Assembly (NCBI RefSeq): GCF_001806325.1 | Contig: NZ_CP017580.1 | Span: forward strand, 1,984,001 to 2,048,000 | Direction of reading: 5' to 3' | Source of the DNA: Curtobacterium sp. BH-2-1-1 | GTDB taxonomy: Bacteria > Actinomycetota > Actinomycetes > Actinomycetales > Microbacteriaceae | Length of the DNA stretch: 64,000 nt | Shown here: positions 47,387-55,803 of the stretch, piece by piece | Layout of the letters: each line of letters opens with the position of its first letter | Position numbering within the stretch: position 1 is the first letter of the stretch | Translations under genes and position numbers: made by a program | Notes under the pieces: generated by a model | What the model saw: only the letters and a program-made list of their open reading frames with translations | Databases searched by the model: none | What the model was told of the DNA's origin: nothing

Positions 47387-47423
47387 TCACAGTTGCGGCA
47401 CGAATCACACAGGGAACGTGATG

Positions 47424-47455
47424 GAAACACGGGTGTCACACAATCCCCCTAGCGT
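47424..47455 (+). promoter_or_regulatory. Promoter region of the liv permease operon with GlnR-like half site
   Basis: GAAAC-N6-GTCAC at 47424-47439 resembles the middle of a GlnR operator. A -10-like TAGCGT at 47450-47455 follows, then GAGAGG (47471-47476) and the GTG at 47484. A further GTCAC is at 47386-47390. Confidence 0.4.
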
Positions 47456-47483
47456 CCTCGTCATCCGAACGAGAGGCTCTTCC

Positions 47484-48914
47484 GTGGGATCCATCACTCC
47501 GCCGGGACCTGCACTGCTGCGCAGGTTCCGCCTCCGCCCTGGACGAAAGCGACCGGTCATCATGGCCGTCCTCGTGCTCGCGTTCCTGGCGACCTTCCTG
47601 ATCGACTGGGCGGTGACGCTGCCGGCGATCGGCGCCACCTCGGCCCCGACCGCGAGCGCATCGTCGTCCGCGAGCACCGCACCCGCCAGCACCCAGCCGT
47701 GCACGGTCAGCCCGACGAACGGCTGCATCCAGGGCACGATCACCGACTCGGACCGCGAACCGGTCCCGGGCGTCGACGTCGACGTCGCCGGGCCGGGTGG
47801 CTTCGCGCAGACCGCGACGACGTCCGACGCCGGGCGCTGGTCGGTGAGCGTGACTGAGGCGGGCAGCTACACCGTGAGCGTAGACCAGGACACGTTGCCC
47901 AAGGGCCAGTACCTGACGAACGCGGCGGACGCGAAGCGCACCGTGTCGGCGAGCCTCAACGCGAACGTCGGGCAGATCTTCCAGCTGTCCGACCAGCAGG
48001 GCGTCGTCACGAACGACGACGCCACGAGCGTCACGCCCCAGCGCGCCTGGCAGCAGTTCGCGTCCGGCATCCGGCTCGGGCTCCTCATCGCGCTGGCGTC
48101 GGTGGGCCTCTCGCTCATCTACGGCACGACCGGCCTGTCGAGCTTCTCGCACGGTGAGCAGGTCACCCTCGGCGGGTTGCTCGCCTACCTCTTCGCGAAC
48201 CAGCTCGGGTGGAACATCTGGCTGACGGGGGTGGTGGTCACGCTGCTGTGCGCGGCGACCGGGTACCTGCAGGACGCCGGCATCTGGCGGCCGTTGCGGC
48301 GCAAGCGCATCAGCCTGACGCAGCTCATGATCGTGACGATCGGGTTGTCGATCGCCGCGCAGTACGCGTTCCAGTACTTCTTCGGCGCCTCGACCGTCCG
48401 CATCCAGCAGGGCAACCCCGAGACGGTCCGCTTCGCCGGGGTCACGCTCACGGTGCAGTCGTACGTGGCGATGGGCATCGCGCTCGTCGTCCTCGTCGCG
48501 ACCGGTCTGTTCCTCGCGAAGACGCGCTTCGGCCGCGCGACCCGTGCGGTGTCGGACAACCCGGCACTGGCCAGCGCGTCCGGCATCGACGTCGACCGGG
48601 TGATCCGGTTCGTGTGGACGCTCGCCGCCGGCCTCGCGGGGCTCTCCGGCGTGATGCTCGGCCTCGTGCTCAACGGCGTGAACTGGCAGACCGGCCTGCA
48701 GCTGCTGCTGCTCATGTTCGCCTCGGTCACGCTCGGTGGCCTCGGGACCGCCTACGGCGCACTCGTCGGCTCGATGATCATCGGCGTCGTCGTGGAGCTC
48801 ACGAACCTCGTGCTGCCCGGTGACTTCAAGTACGCCACCGCCCTCGTGATCCTCATCCTCATCCTGCTGTTCCGGCCGCAGGGCATCTTCGGCCGCGCCG
48901 AGCGGATCGGCTAA
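47484..48914 (+). CDS. Branched-chain amino acid ABC permease (LivH-like) with N-terminal extracytoplasmic domain
   Basis: From about residue 205 to 476 this is a LivH-type permease with RLGLLIALASVGLSLIYGTTG, SFSHGEQVTLGGLLAYLF, ISLTQLMIVTIGLSIAAQ and a LLFRPQGIFG end. Before it are a membrane segment (about 25-46) and about 150 residues outside the membrane: a Ser/Thr/Ala stretch, then a beta-sandwich-like domain (GCIQGTITDSDREPVPGVDVDVAG... AGSYTVSVDQD) of the carboxypeptidase-regulatory/CnaB type. Ordinary LivH has about 290 residues. GTG 47484 is chosen for its GAGAGG site and the -10 before it; ATG 47421 is less likely. First gene of livHMGF. Confidence 0.85.
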   Translation: MGSITPPGPALLRRFRLRPGRKRPVIMAVLVLAFLATFLIDWAVTLPAIGATSAPTASASSSASTAPASTQPCTVSPTNGCIQGTITDSDREPVPGVDVDVAGPGGFAQTATTSDAGRWSVSVTEAGSYTVSVDQDTLPKGQYLTNAADAKRTVSASLNANVGQIFQLSDQQGVVTNDDATSVTPQRAWQQFASGIRLGLLIALASVGLSLIYGTTGLSSFSHGEQVTLGGLLAYLFANQLGWNIWLTGVVVTLLCAATGYLQDAGIWRPLRRKRISLTQLMIVTIGLSIAAQYAFQYFFGASTVRIQQGNPETVRFAGVTLTVQSYVAMGIALVVLVATGLFLAKTRFGRATRAVSDNPALASASGIDVDRVIRFVWTLAAGLAGLSGVMLGLVLNGVNWQTGLQLLLLMFASVTLGGLGTAYGALVGSMIIGVVVELTNLVLPGDFKYATALVILILILLFRPQGIFGRAERIG

Positions 48915-48925
48915 GGAGCGCCGCC

Positions 48926-49912
48926 ATGGACTACATCCTCAACCTGCTGTCCTCCCTCACCCAGGAAGCACTCGCCCCGACCACGGCGGCGTTCGCGCTC
49001 GCCGCGATCGGCCTCAACGTCCACTTCGGACTCACCGGCCTGGTCAACATGGGCCAGGCGGCGTTCCTGCTGCTCGGCGCCTACGGCTTCGCGATCTCGA
49101 TCACCAACGGGTTGCCGTTCGTGATGGCCGTCCTGGTCGCGTTGCTCGTGTCGATCGTGTTCGCGATCATCCTCGGCATCCCGACCCTGCGGCTTCGCGG
49201 CGACTACCTGGCGATCGTGACGATCTCCGGCGCCGAGATCATCCGCATGGTGGGACGGTCGAGCCTGCTCACCACGACGACCGGCGGCTCGAACGGCATC
49301 ACCGGGTCGAGCTACCGCGACCCGTTCAACGCCCTCAGCCCGCTCCCCGACGGCACCACCACGATCCTGTGGTTCACGTACTCGAACAACGGCGTCAACG
49401 GCTGGTGGATCCGGATCGCGGCGTGGGGGCTCGTCGCCCTGTTCACGCTCGTGCTGTTCCTGCTCATGCGCAGCCCCTGGGGCCGTGTCGTGAAGGCCAT
49501 CCGCGAGGACGAGGACGCCGTCCGCTCCCTCGGCAAGAACGTCTACTCGTACAAGATGCAGGCGCTCGTGTTCGGCGGTGCGCTCGGGGCCCTGGCCGGG
49601 ATCATCTACGTCCTGCCGAGTTCGGTGCAACCGGACGCGATGGGTCGCTCGATGACGTTCTTCATCTGGACGGCGCTCATCCTCGGCGGTGCGGCGACGG
49701 TGTTCGGACCGGTGCTCGGCGCCGTGCTCTTCTTCGTCGTCCGACTCGCGATCCGCACCCTCGCCGGTGACTTCATCCCGAACTCGATCATGAACGCGCA
49801 GCAGGCCGAGCAGTTCTCCTACGTGCTCGTCGGCGTCGCGCTCATGCTCCTCATCGTGTTCCGTCCACAGGGCCTCCTGGGCAACAAGAAGGAGTTGACG
49901 TTCAGTGTCTGA
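48926..49912 (+). CDS. Branched-chain amino acid ABC permease (LivM-like)
   Basis: Second membrane subunit. The 328 residues have eight to ten hydrophobic helices; LNVHFGLTGLVNMGQAAFLLLGAYG is the LivM/LivH signature, and FRPQGLLGNKKELTFSV ends it. GDYLAIVTISGAEIIRMVGRSS is the coupling-type loop. ATG 48926 follows AAGGAG. It overlaps livG by eight bases. Confidence 0.92.
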   Translation: MDYILNLLSSLTQEALAPTTAAFALAAIGLNVHFGLTGLVNMGQAAFLLLGAYGFAISITNGLPFVMAVLVALLVSIVFAIILGIPTLRLRGDYLAIVTISGAEIIRMVGRSSLLTTTTGGSNGITGSSYRDPFNALSPLPDGTTTILWFTYSNNGVNGWWIRIAAWGLVALFTLVLFLLMRSPWGRVVKAIREDEDAVRSLGKNVYSYKMQALVFGGALGALAGIIYVLPSSVQPDAMGRSMTFFIWTALILGGAATVFGPVLGAVLFFVVRLAIRTLAGDFIPNSIMNAQQAEQFSYVLVGVALMLLIVFRPQGLLGNKKELTFSV

Positions 49913-50792
49913 GTCGTACGCCCACCCCAAGAACGACCCGATCCTGGTCGTCGACGACGTCACCCGTCGCTTCGGCGGCATGACCGCGGTCGACGTCGAC
50001 CACCTCGAGGTCCAGCGCGGCTCGATCACCGCCCTCATCGGCCCGAACGGCGCCGGCAAGACGACGTTCTTCAACCTGCTCACCGGGTTCGACAAGCCGA
50101 GCCCCGGCGCGACGACCCGGTTCGACGGCAACACCCTGCAGAAGACCAGCGCCACCCACATCGCGAACAAGGGCATGGTCCGCACGTTCCAGCTCACGAA
50201 GGCGCTCAGCCGCCTCACCGTGATGCAGAACATGCTCCTCGGCGCCCGCGACCAGCCCGGCGAGAACTTCTTCGTCGGCCTCGTCCCAGCGCTCTGGCGG
50301 AAGCGGGAGCGCGAGATCACGGCGAAGGCCGAGGACCTCCTCGCCCGCTTCAAGCTCGACACGAAGGCCGACGACTACGCGGGCTCGCTGTCCGGCGGGC
50401 AGCGCAAGCTCCTCGAGATGGCCCGGGCGCTCATGTCCGACCCGACGATGATCATGCTCGACGAGCCGATGGCCGGCGTGAACCCGGCGCTGACCCAGTC
50501 GCTGCTCGGGCACATCCAGTCCCTGCGCGACGACGGCATGACCGTGCTCTTCGTCGAGCACGACATGCACATGGTCCGCCACATCTCGGACTGGGTCGTC
50601 GTGATGGCCGAGGGCAAGGTCGTCGCCGAGGGCCCGGCCGACACGGTGATGGACGACCGTGCGGTCATCGACGCGTACCTCGGTGCGCACCACGACACCG
50701 ACCTCGGTGACGACTCGCTCCTCAACGAGGAGACCTACGAGGAACTCGCCGAGGAAGTAGCGGAAGAAGACGAGCAGGAGGCGACCCGATGA
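49905..50792 (+). CDS. Branched-chain amino acid ABC ATPase (LivG-like)
   Basis: ATPase of the transporter. The 295 residues contain Walker A GPNGAGKTTFFNLLTGF, signature LSGGQRKLLEMARAL and Walker B MIMLDEPMAGVNP, as in LivG, plus VEHDMHMVRHISDWVVVM. A 35-residue acidic tail (EETYEELAEEVAEEDEQE) follows the domain. GTG start overlapping livM; the TGA overlaps livF. Confidence 0.94.
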   Translation: MSESYAHPKNDPILVVDDVTRRFGGMTAVDVDHLEVQRGSITALIGPNGAGKTTFFNLLTGFDKPSPGATTRFDGNTLQKTSATHIANKGMVRTFQLTKALSRLTVMQNMLLGARDQPGENFFVGLVPALWRKREREITAKAEDLLARFKLDTKADDYAGSLSGGQRKLLEMARALMSDPTMIMLDEPMAGVNPALTQSLLGHIQSLRDDGMTVLFVEHDMHMVRHISDWVVVMAEGKVVAEGPADTVMDDRAVIDAYLGAHHDTDLGDDSLLNEETYEELAEEVAEEDEQEATR

Positions 50793-51610
50793 CCGACGCA
50801 AGCGAGCCCACGAACGCGAGCAGCGCCTCCAGTCCGTCGCCGGCGACCGCCGCCCCGGCGGCCACGCTGGAACGCGAGCCCGTGCTCAGCGCGAAGAACC
50901 TCGTCGCCGGCTACCTGCCGGGGGTGAACATCCTGAACGGCTGCGACCTAGACTGCTACCCGGGCGAGCTCATCGGCATCATCGGGCCGAACGGCGCCGG
51001 CAAGTCGACGCTCCTCAAGGCCCTGTTCGGCCTCGTGTCCATCCGCGAGGGCTCCGTCACCCTGCAGGGCGAGGACATCACCAACCTCAAGGCGAACAAG
51101 CTCGTGCAGGCCGGCGTGGGTTTCGTCCCGCAGACGAACAACGTCTTCCCCTCGCTCTCGATCGAGGAGAACCTGCAGATGGGCCTGTACCTGCGACCCC
51201 GGAAGTTCGCCGAGCGGCTCGAGGTCATCTACGACCTGTTCCCCGTCCTCGGACAGCGGAAGGGCCAGCGCGCCGGATCGCTGTCCGGCGGTGAGCGGCA
51301 GTCGGTCGCGATGGCCCGGGCGCTCATGATGGACCCGAAGGTGCTGCTGCTCGACGAACCCTCCGCGGGGCTGTCGCCCGTGCGCCAGGACGAGACGTTC
51401 ATCCGCACACGCCGGATCAACAAGGCCGGTGTGTCGATCGTCATGGTGGAGCAGAACGCGCGACGCTGTCTGCAGATCTGCGATCGTGGGTACGTGCTCG
51501 ACCAGGGGAAGAACGCGTACTCGGGCACCGGGAAGGAGCTCGCCGACGACCCGAAGGTCATCGAGCTGTACCTGGGGACGCTCGCCAAGGACGTCGACTC
51601 CGCGCGCTGA
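50789..51610 (+). CDS. Branched-chain amino acid ABC ATPase (LivF-like)
   Basis: Second ATPase. The 273 residues have Walker A GPNGAGKSTLLKALFGLV, signature LSGGERQSVAMARALM and VLLLDEPSAGLSPV, followed by VEQNARRCLQICDRGYVLDQG, the LivF signature. An extra 30-residue Ser/Ala/Pro start precedes the domain. Last gene of the unit; the binding protein is encoded 6 kb away on the other strand. Confidence 0.94.
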   Translation: MTDASEPTNASSASSPSPATAAPAATLEREPVLSAKNLVAGYLPGVNILNGCDLDCYPGELIGIIGPNGAGKSTLLKALFGLVSIREGSVTLQGEDITNLKANKLVQAGVGFVPQTNNVFPSLSIEENLQMGLYLRPRKFAERLEVIYDLFPVLGQRKGQRAGSLSGGERQSVAMARALMMDPKVLLLDEPSAGLSPVRQDETFIRTRRINKAGVSIVMVEQNARRCLQICDRGYVLDQGKNAYSGTGKELADDPKVIELYLGTLAKDVDSAR

Positions 51611-51769
51611 GCGAGCGGTGTCGACCGTGGGTGCCGCTGTGGGGGCGGTACCCGCACCGAGTGGGGTCGTGCGTGGACGCTCAGCGCCGCACGGCCCCGC
51701 TCCTCATGCGGACCGGTACGCGGCCCACGTCGCCGGGACGGCGCGTCATCGGGACGGCGCGTCGTCGGC

Positions 51770-51791
51770 CAGGAGGCGCGACCCGCCCCCG
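51770..51791 (+). repeat. Dispersed GGAGGCGCGG repeat, copy 9
   Basis: CAGGAGGCGCGA, CC, CGCCCCCG: two bases off. Just before it are two direct copies of GGGACGGCGCGTC (from about 51736 and 51752). Confidence 0.55.
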
Positions 51792-51800
51792 CCGGGTCGC

Positions 51801-51806
51801 TATCGT
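51801..51806 (+). promoter_or_regulatory. -10 hexamer TATCGT, leaderless start of small membrane protein gene
   Basis: TATCGT ends seven bases before the GTG at 51814. Confidence 0.5.
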
Positions 51807-51813
51807 CGGTCGC

Positions 51814-51999
51814 GTGCGGACTCCCGGCCCCCTCGTGCTCGACGCCCTCGTGTGGCTGGTGTTCGCCGTGCTCTTCGTCGGGGCGGCGCTGCTCGTGAAG
51901 GTCGCCGCGGCGCTGGTCGGCGTGCTGGTGGTGCTCGCGCTGCTGCTCGGGCTCGTCCTGCGGACGCTCCGCAGGCGCCGCGCACGCCGGACGCGCTGA
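51814..51999 (+). CDS. Small two-helix membrane protein, function unknown
   Basis: A 61-residue protein starting MRTPGPLVLDALVWLVFAVLF. Two hydrophobic segments (about 8-28 and 32-50) are joined by a single lysine and followed by a strongly basic end LRRRRARRTR, which by the positive-inside rule should be in the cytoplasm. The GTG start is supported only by the -10 hexamer; the frame is open further up through repeat sequence. I do not recognise a family. Confidence 0.55.
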   Translation: MRTPGPLVLDALVWLVFAVLFVGAALLVKVAAALVGVLVVLALLLGLVLRTLRRRRARRTR

Positions 52000-52053
52000 C
52001 GTCCGCCGCGCGCCCTGCCCGTCGCGCCCGTGTCACCCGGGGGACACGACCGC

Positions 52054-52059
52054 TAGGCT
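52054..52059 (+). promoter_or_regulatory. -10 hexamer TAGGCT, leaderless start of guaB3
   Basis: TAGGCT ends six bases before the GTG at 52066. Confidence 0.55.
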
Positions 52060-52065
52060 TGCCGG

Positions 52066-53187
52066 GTGAGTGAAGTCGAGATCGGTGCTGGCAAGCGCGG
52101 ACGTCGGGCGTACGCGTTCGACGACATCGCGGTGGTCCCCTCGCGGCGCACGCGTGACCCGCGTGACGTGAGCGTGCAGTGGTCGATCGACGCGTTCACG
52201 TTCGAGTCGCCGATCCTCTCGGCCCCGATGGACTCCGTCGCCTCGCCCGCGACGGTCATCCAGATGGGCCGGCTCGGCATGCTCGGCGTCCTCGACCTCG
52301 AGGGCCTCTGGACCCGCTACGAGGACCCGACGCCCTACTTCGACGAGATCAAGGCGCTCACCGACGGCAACGTCACGAAGCGCATGCAGGAGATCTACTC
52401 CGAGCCGGTCAAGGCCGAGCTGATCACCGCGCGCCTGGCCGAGATCCGCGCCGCCGGTGTCCCGGTCGCCGGGTCGCTCAGCCCCCAGCGCACGCAAGAG
52501 TTCTCGCAGACCGTCGTCGACGCCGGTGTCGACCTGTTCGTCATCCGCGGCACGACGGTCTCGGCCGAGCACGTCTCGCAGAGCACCGAGCCGCTCAACC
52601 TCAAGAAGTTCATCTACGAGCTCGACGTCCCGGTGATCGTGGGCGGCGCCTCGACCTACACGGCGGCCCTGCACCTCATGCGCACCGGTGCCGCTGGTGT
52701 GCTCGTCGGCTTCGGTGGCGGCGCGGCATCGACCACGCGGGCCGCCCTCGGCATCCACGCCCCGATGGCCACGGCCGTCGCGGACATCGCCGGCGCTCGC
52801 CGTGACTACATGGACGAGTCCGGCGGCCGCTACGTGCACGTCATCGCGGACGGCGGGCTCGACACCGCCGGCGACGTCGTCAAGGCCATCGCGATGGGCG
52901 CCGACGCCGTGATGCTCGGCACCGCACTGGCCCGCGCGACCGAGGCCCCCGGCGGTGGGTTCCACTGGGGTGCCGAGGCGCACCACCCGGAGCTGCCGCG
53001 CGGCCGCCGGGTCGAGGTCGGCACGATCGCCCCGCTCGAGAACGTCCTGAACGGCCCCACCCCGACGTGGGACGGCCGCGCGAACATCGTCGGCGCCCTG
53101 CGTCGATCAATGGCCACGACCGGATACTCCGACGTCAAGGAGTTCCAGCGAGTAGAAGTGGTCGTGGCGCCGTACCACCGGAACTGA
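52066..53187 (+). CDS. guaB3: GuaB3-family IMP dehydrogenase-related protein
   Basis: A 373-residue TIM-barrel protein of the IMPDH/GMP-reductase superfamily without CBS domains. It starts EIGAGKRGRRAYAFDDIAVVPSRRTRDP, a form specific to the actinobacterial/cyanobacterial GuaB3 group, and has SAPMDSVASPATVIQMG and ADGGLDTAGDVVKAIAMGADAVMLG. The catalytic cysteine loop of true IMPDH (GSICTT) is not there; the corresponding part reads GGAASTTRAALG. It may be a GMP reductase or a paralogue with another role. Confidence 0.88.
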   Translation: MSEVEIGAGKRGRRAYAFDDIAVVPSRRTRDPRDVSVQWSIDAFTFESPILSAPMDSVASPATVIQMGRLGMLGVLDLEGLWTRYEDPTPYFDEIKALTDGNVTKRMQEIYSEPVKAELITARLAEIRAAGVPVAGSLSPQRTQEFSQTVVDAGVDLFVIRGTTVSAEHVSQSTEPLNLKKFIYELDVPVIVGGASTYTAALHLMRTGAAGVLVGFGGGAASTTRAALGIHAPMATAVADIAGARRDYMDESGGRYVHVIADGGLDTAGDVVKAIAMGADAVMLGTALARATEAPGGGFHWGAEAHHPELPRGRRVEVGTIAPLENVLNGPTPTWDGRANIVGALRRSMATTGYSDVKEFQRVEVVVAPYHRN

Positions 53188-53211
53188 CGGTGGCACCCGC
53201 ACTCCGGCGCG

Positions 53212-53230
53212 GGTGACGCCCGGCGTCACC
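53212..53230. promoter_or_regulatory. 9-1-9 palindrome before glpD
   Basis: GGTGACGCC and GGCGTCACC flank a single C, 17 bases before the glpD ATG. It could be an operator for glycerol control or a weak guaB3 terminator. Confidence 0.4.
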
Positions 53231-53247
53231 GTGACACGGAGGCGACG

Positions 53248-55137
53248 ATGGCGAAGACCAGCACGAGCACGTCCAGCGCGACCCGGCCCGCCCGGCCCGA
53301 CACCGCCGCCCCGGGGGTGGGGTTCGACCCGTCGGCGAAGCTCGGCCCCGACGAACGCGCGGCCGCCATCGAGACCCTGAAGACCAAGGAGCTCGACGTC
53401 CTGGTCGTCGGCGGTGGCATCGTCGGCGGCGGCAGCGCACTCGACGCCGTCACCCGTGGCCTCAGCGTCGGCATCGTCGAGGCCCGCGACTGGGGATCGG
53501 GGACCTCGAGCCGCTCGTCGAAGCTCGTCCACGGCGGCATCCGCTACCTCGAGCAGCTCAACTTCGCGCTCGTCCGCGAGGCACTGATCGAACGCGGCCT
53601 CCTGCTGCAGCGCATCGCCCCGCACCTCGTGAAGCCCGTCCGCTTTCTCTACCCGCTCAACCACCGCGTGTGGGAACGCTTCTACATCGGCATCGGCATG
53701 GCGATGTACGACGTCTTCAGCTGGTCCGGTGGTCGGCCGCCGGGGGTCCCGCACCACCGGCACCTCAGCCGGAGCCAGGTCCTCAAGAACATGCCCGGCC
53801 TCAAGAAGGACGCCTTCGTCGGCGGCATGACGTACTACGACGCCCAGGTCGACGACGCCCGGTACGTCGCGTCGCTCGTGCGCACGGCGGCGTCGTACGG
53901 CGCCTCCGCCGCGAGCCGCGTGCGCATCGAGGGCTTCATCAAGGTCGGCGAGCGGGTCGTGGGCGCGCACGCGCACGACATCCAGACGGGCGAGAAGTTC
54001 GACATCCGGGCCAAGCAGGTCGTCAACGCGACGGGTGTCTGGACGGACGACACCCAGGCGATGGTCGGCACCCGCGGGCAGTTCAAGGTGCGGGCGTCGA
54101 AGGGCGTGCACCTGGTCATCCCGCGCGACCGCTTCCAGTCGAACACGGGCATGATCCTCCGCACCGAGAAGAGCGTGCTCTTCGTGATCCCGTGGGGCCG
54201 GCACTGGCTGGTCGGCACGACGGACACCGACTGGTACCTCGACAAGGCGCACCCGGCGGCGACCGCGGCGGACATCGACTACATCCTCGAGCACGTGAAC
54301 AAGGTCCTCGCGGTCCCGCTCACGCGTGAGGACGTCGAGGGCGTGTACGCCGGACTCCGGCCGCTGCTCGCGGGGGAGTCCGACCAGACGTCGAAGCTCA
54401 GCCGCGAGCACGTCGTCGCGCACACGGTCCCCGGGCTCGTGGTCGTCGCCGGCGGCAAGTGGACCACCTACCGCGTGATGGGCAAGGACGCCATCGACGA
54501 GGCCGTCGCGGCGATGGACGGGAAGATCCCGGGCTCGACCACCGAGGACATCCCACTGCTCGGTGCCGAGGGGTACCCCGCCGCCTGGAACCGACGCGGC
54601 CGCACCGCGCGGAGCTTCGGCGTGCACAAGGTCCGCATCGAGCACCTGCTGAACCGCTACGGCACGCTCGCGACCGAGGTGCTGCGGCTCGTGAAGCAGG
54701 ACCCGTCCCTCGCCGAGCCGCTCCCCGGTGCCGACGACTACATCGGCGCCGAGGTCGTCTACGCGGCCTCGCACGAGGGCGCCCTGCACCTCGAGGACGT
54801 CCTCGCCCGCCGCACCCGCATCTCGATCGAGGCGTGGGACCGCGGTGAGTCGGCGGCCCCCGTCGCCGCGAAGCTCATGGCGGACGTGCTCGGCTGGGAC
54901 CAGGAGACCACCGAGAACGAGGTCTCGAACTACCTCAAGCGCGTCGCCGCGGAACGCGAGTCGCAGCTGCAGCCCGATGACGCCTCGGCGGACCGCGTCC
55001 GGCTCGAGGCGCCGGACATCGCGTTCGGCTTCGACGAGGACGACGTGGTGGTCGGCGGTGGCCGGTCGAGCGGCGCCGAGGGTGCCAAGGCGTCCGACGA
55101 GCAGGTGGTCGGCGAGAAGACGAGCGAGCCCGAGTAG
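53248..55137 (+). CDS. glpD: Glycerol-3-phosphate dehydrogenase (FAD, aerobic type)
   Basis: Membrane-associated flavoenzyme oxidising glycerol-3-phosphate to dihydroxyacetone phosphate and passing electrons to quinone. After a 45-residue polar start the FAD-binding VLVVGGGIVGGGSALDAVTRG appears, then EARDWGSGTSSRSSKLVHGG and RYLEQLNF, and VVAGGKWTTYRVMGKDAID near 400; the C-terminal DAO_C domain extends to about 580. An acidic, low-complexity tail makes it 629 residues, longer than the 500-585 common. ATG after GGAGG. Confidence 0.93.
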   Translation: MAKTSTSTSSATRPARPDTAAPGVGFDPSAKLGPDERAAAIETLKTKELDVLVVGGGIVGGGSALDAVTRGLSVGIVEARDWGSGTSSRSSKLVHGGIRYLEQLNFALVREALIERGLLLQRIAPHLVKPVRFLYPLNHRVWERFYIGIGMAMYDVFSWSGGRPPGVPHHRHLSRSQVLKNMPGLKKDAFVGGMTYYDAQVDDARYVASLVRTAASYGASAASRVRIEGFIKVGERVVGAHAHDIQTGEKFDIRAKQVVNATGVWTDDTQAMVGTRGQFKVRASKGVHLVIPRDRFQSNTGMILRTEKSVLFVIPWGRHWLVGTTDTDWYLDKAHPAATAADIDYILEHVNKVLAVPLTREDVEGVYAGLRPLLAGESDQTSKLSREHVVAHTVPGLVVVAGGKWTTYRVMGKDAIDEAVAAMDGKIPGSTTEDIPLLGAEGYPAAWNRRGRTARSFGVHKVRIEHLLNRYGTLATEVLRLVKQDPSLAEPLPGADDYIGAEVVYAASHEGALHLEDVLARRTRISIEAWDRGESAAPVAAKLMADVLGWDQETTENEVSNYLKRVAAERESQLQPDDASADRVRLEAPDIAFGFDEDDVVVGGGRSSGAEGAKASDEQVVGEKTSEPE

Positions 55138-55165
55138 GACGCGCCCCGTGCCTCCCGGCTCTCGA

Positions 55166-55199
55166 CTGCCTGGAGGCGCGGGTCGGCTCCGTCAGGCAG
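55166..55199. terminator. Hairpin with dispersed repeat copy 10 between convergent genes
   Basis: CTGCCTG (55166-55172) pairs with CAGGCAG (55193-55199). The span holds CTGGAGGCGCGG, GT, CGGCTCCG (55170-55191), one base off the consensus, and the stop of the minus-strand gene. Confidence 0.6.
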
Positions 55200-55704
55200 C
55201 GCGCGACCGGTGCGTGGTCCGGCGAACACTGATCGCCTGGCCGATCACGAGGACGAACGGGACCGCGGCCAGCGCGATCGCGCTGGTGACGAGGAGGACA
55301 CCGGCCCAGGCGGTGTGCGCTCCACCGCCGACGCCGTACGCGTCGGCGACGTCCATGCCGAGCCAGAAGCCGCTCCACCAGGTCATCGGACCGCCGAGCG
55401 CGACCACCCCGAGCAGGACCGCGGCGGTGACGTACGGTCGCGCGCGGGTGACGACGAGGGAGCTGCCGAGGCCGATCGCCAGGGCGACGCCGACGACGGC
55501 GATCCCGACGACGGCGGCGATGTCGGTGCCGACCGAGAACCCCTCGCGCTCGAGGTGCGCGTGGATGCTGCCGAGCGACGCACCCGGCACCGCGGCGAGC
55601 GGATCGAGCACGAGTCCCTGGACGGCGAGCAGCGCGGCGTAGAGTGCCACCACCGCGATCCCGGTGCCGGCCACCAGCCGGTTGGTCCTGTCCTGCTCGT
55701 CCAC
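55192..55704 (-). CDS. Four-helix membrane protein, function unknown
   Basis: A 170-residue protein with four hydrophobic segments: VAGTGIAVVALYAALLAVQG, DIAAVVGIAVVGVALAIG, YVTAAVLLGVVALGG and AGVLLVTSAIALAAVPFVLV. GTG 55704 is chosen because AGGGGG precedes it by eight bases; the frame stays open far upstream but only as antisense of the antiporter gene. The last part, HRSRAA, is in a terminator. I recognise no family. It is divergent from the KhtT-like gene. Confidence 0.7.
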   Translation of the reverse strand: MDEQDRTNRLVAGTGIAVVALYAALLAVQGLVLDPLAAVPGASLGSIHAHLEREGFSVGTDIAAVVGIAVVGVALAIGLGSSLVVTRARPYVTAAVLLGVVALGGPMTWWSGFWLGMDVADAYGVGGGAHTAWAGVLLVTSAIALAAVPFVLVIGQAISVRRTTHRSRAA

Positions 55705-55772
55705 AGCGTTCCCCCTGTCGTCCCCGTCCACCGGACTGTAGCGGAACGGAATGGACGGACCATCGCGGTGGT

Positions 55773-55778
55773 TATCAT
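55773..55778 (+). promoter_or_regulatory. -10-like TATCAT before the khtT-like gene
   Basis: TATCAT lies 25 bases before the ATG at 55804, leaving a short leader with AAAAGGGAG as ribosome-binding site. Unlike many neighbours this gene is therefore not leaderless. Confidence 0.45.
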
Positions 55779-55803
55779 CGGGGTACTCGAAAAGGGAGCC
55801 ATC

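Noticed and set aside
47421..47483. ATG 47421 as start of the livH-like gene
   Set aside because: It lies in the GlnR-like box and upstream of a -10-like hexamer; GTG 47484 has a better ribosome-binding site. I cannot fully exclude it.
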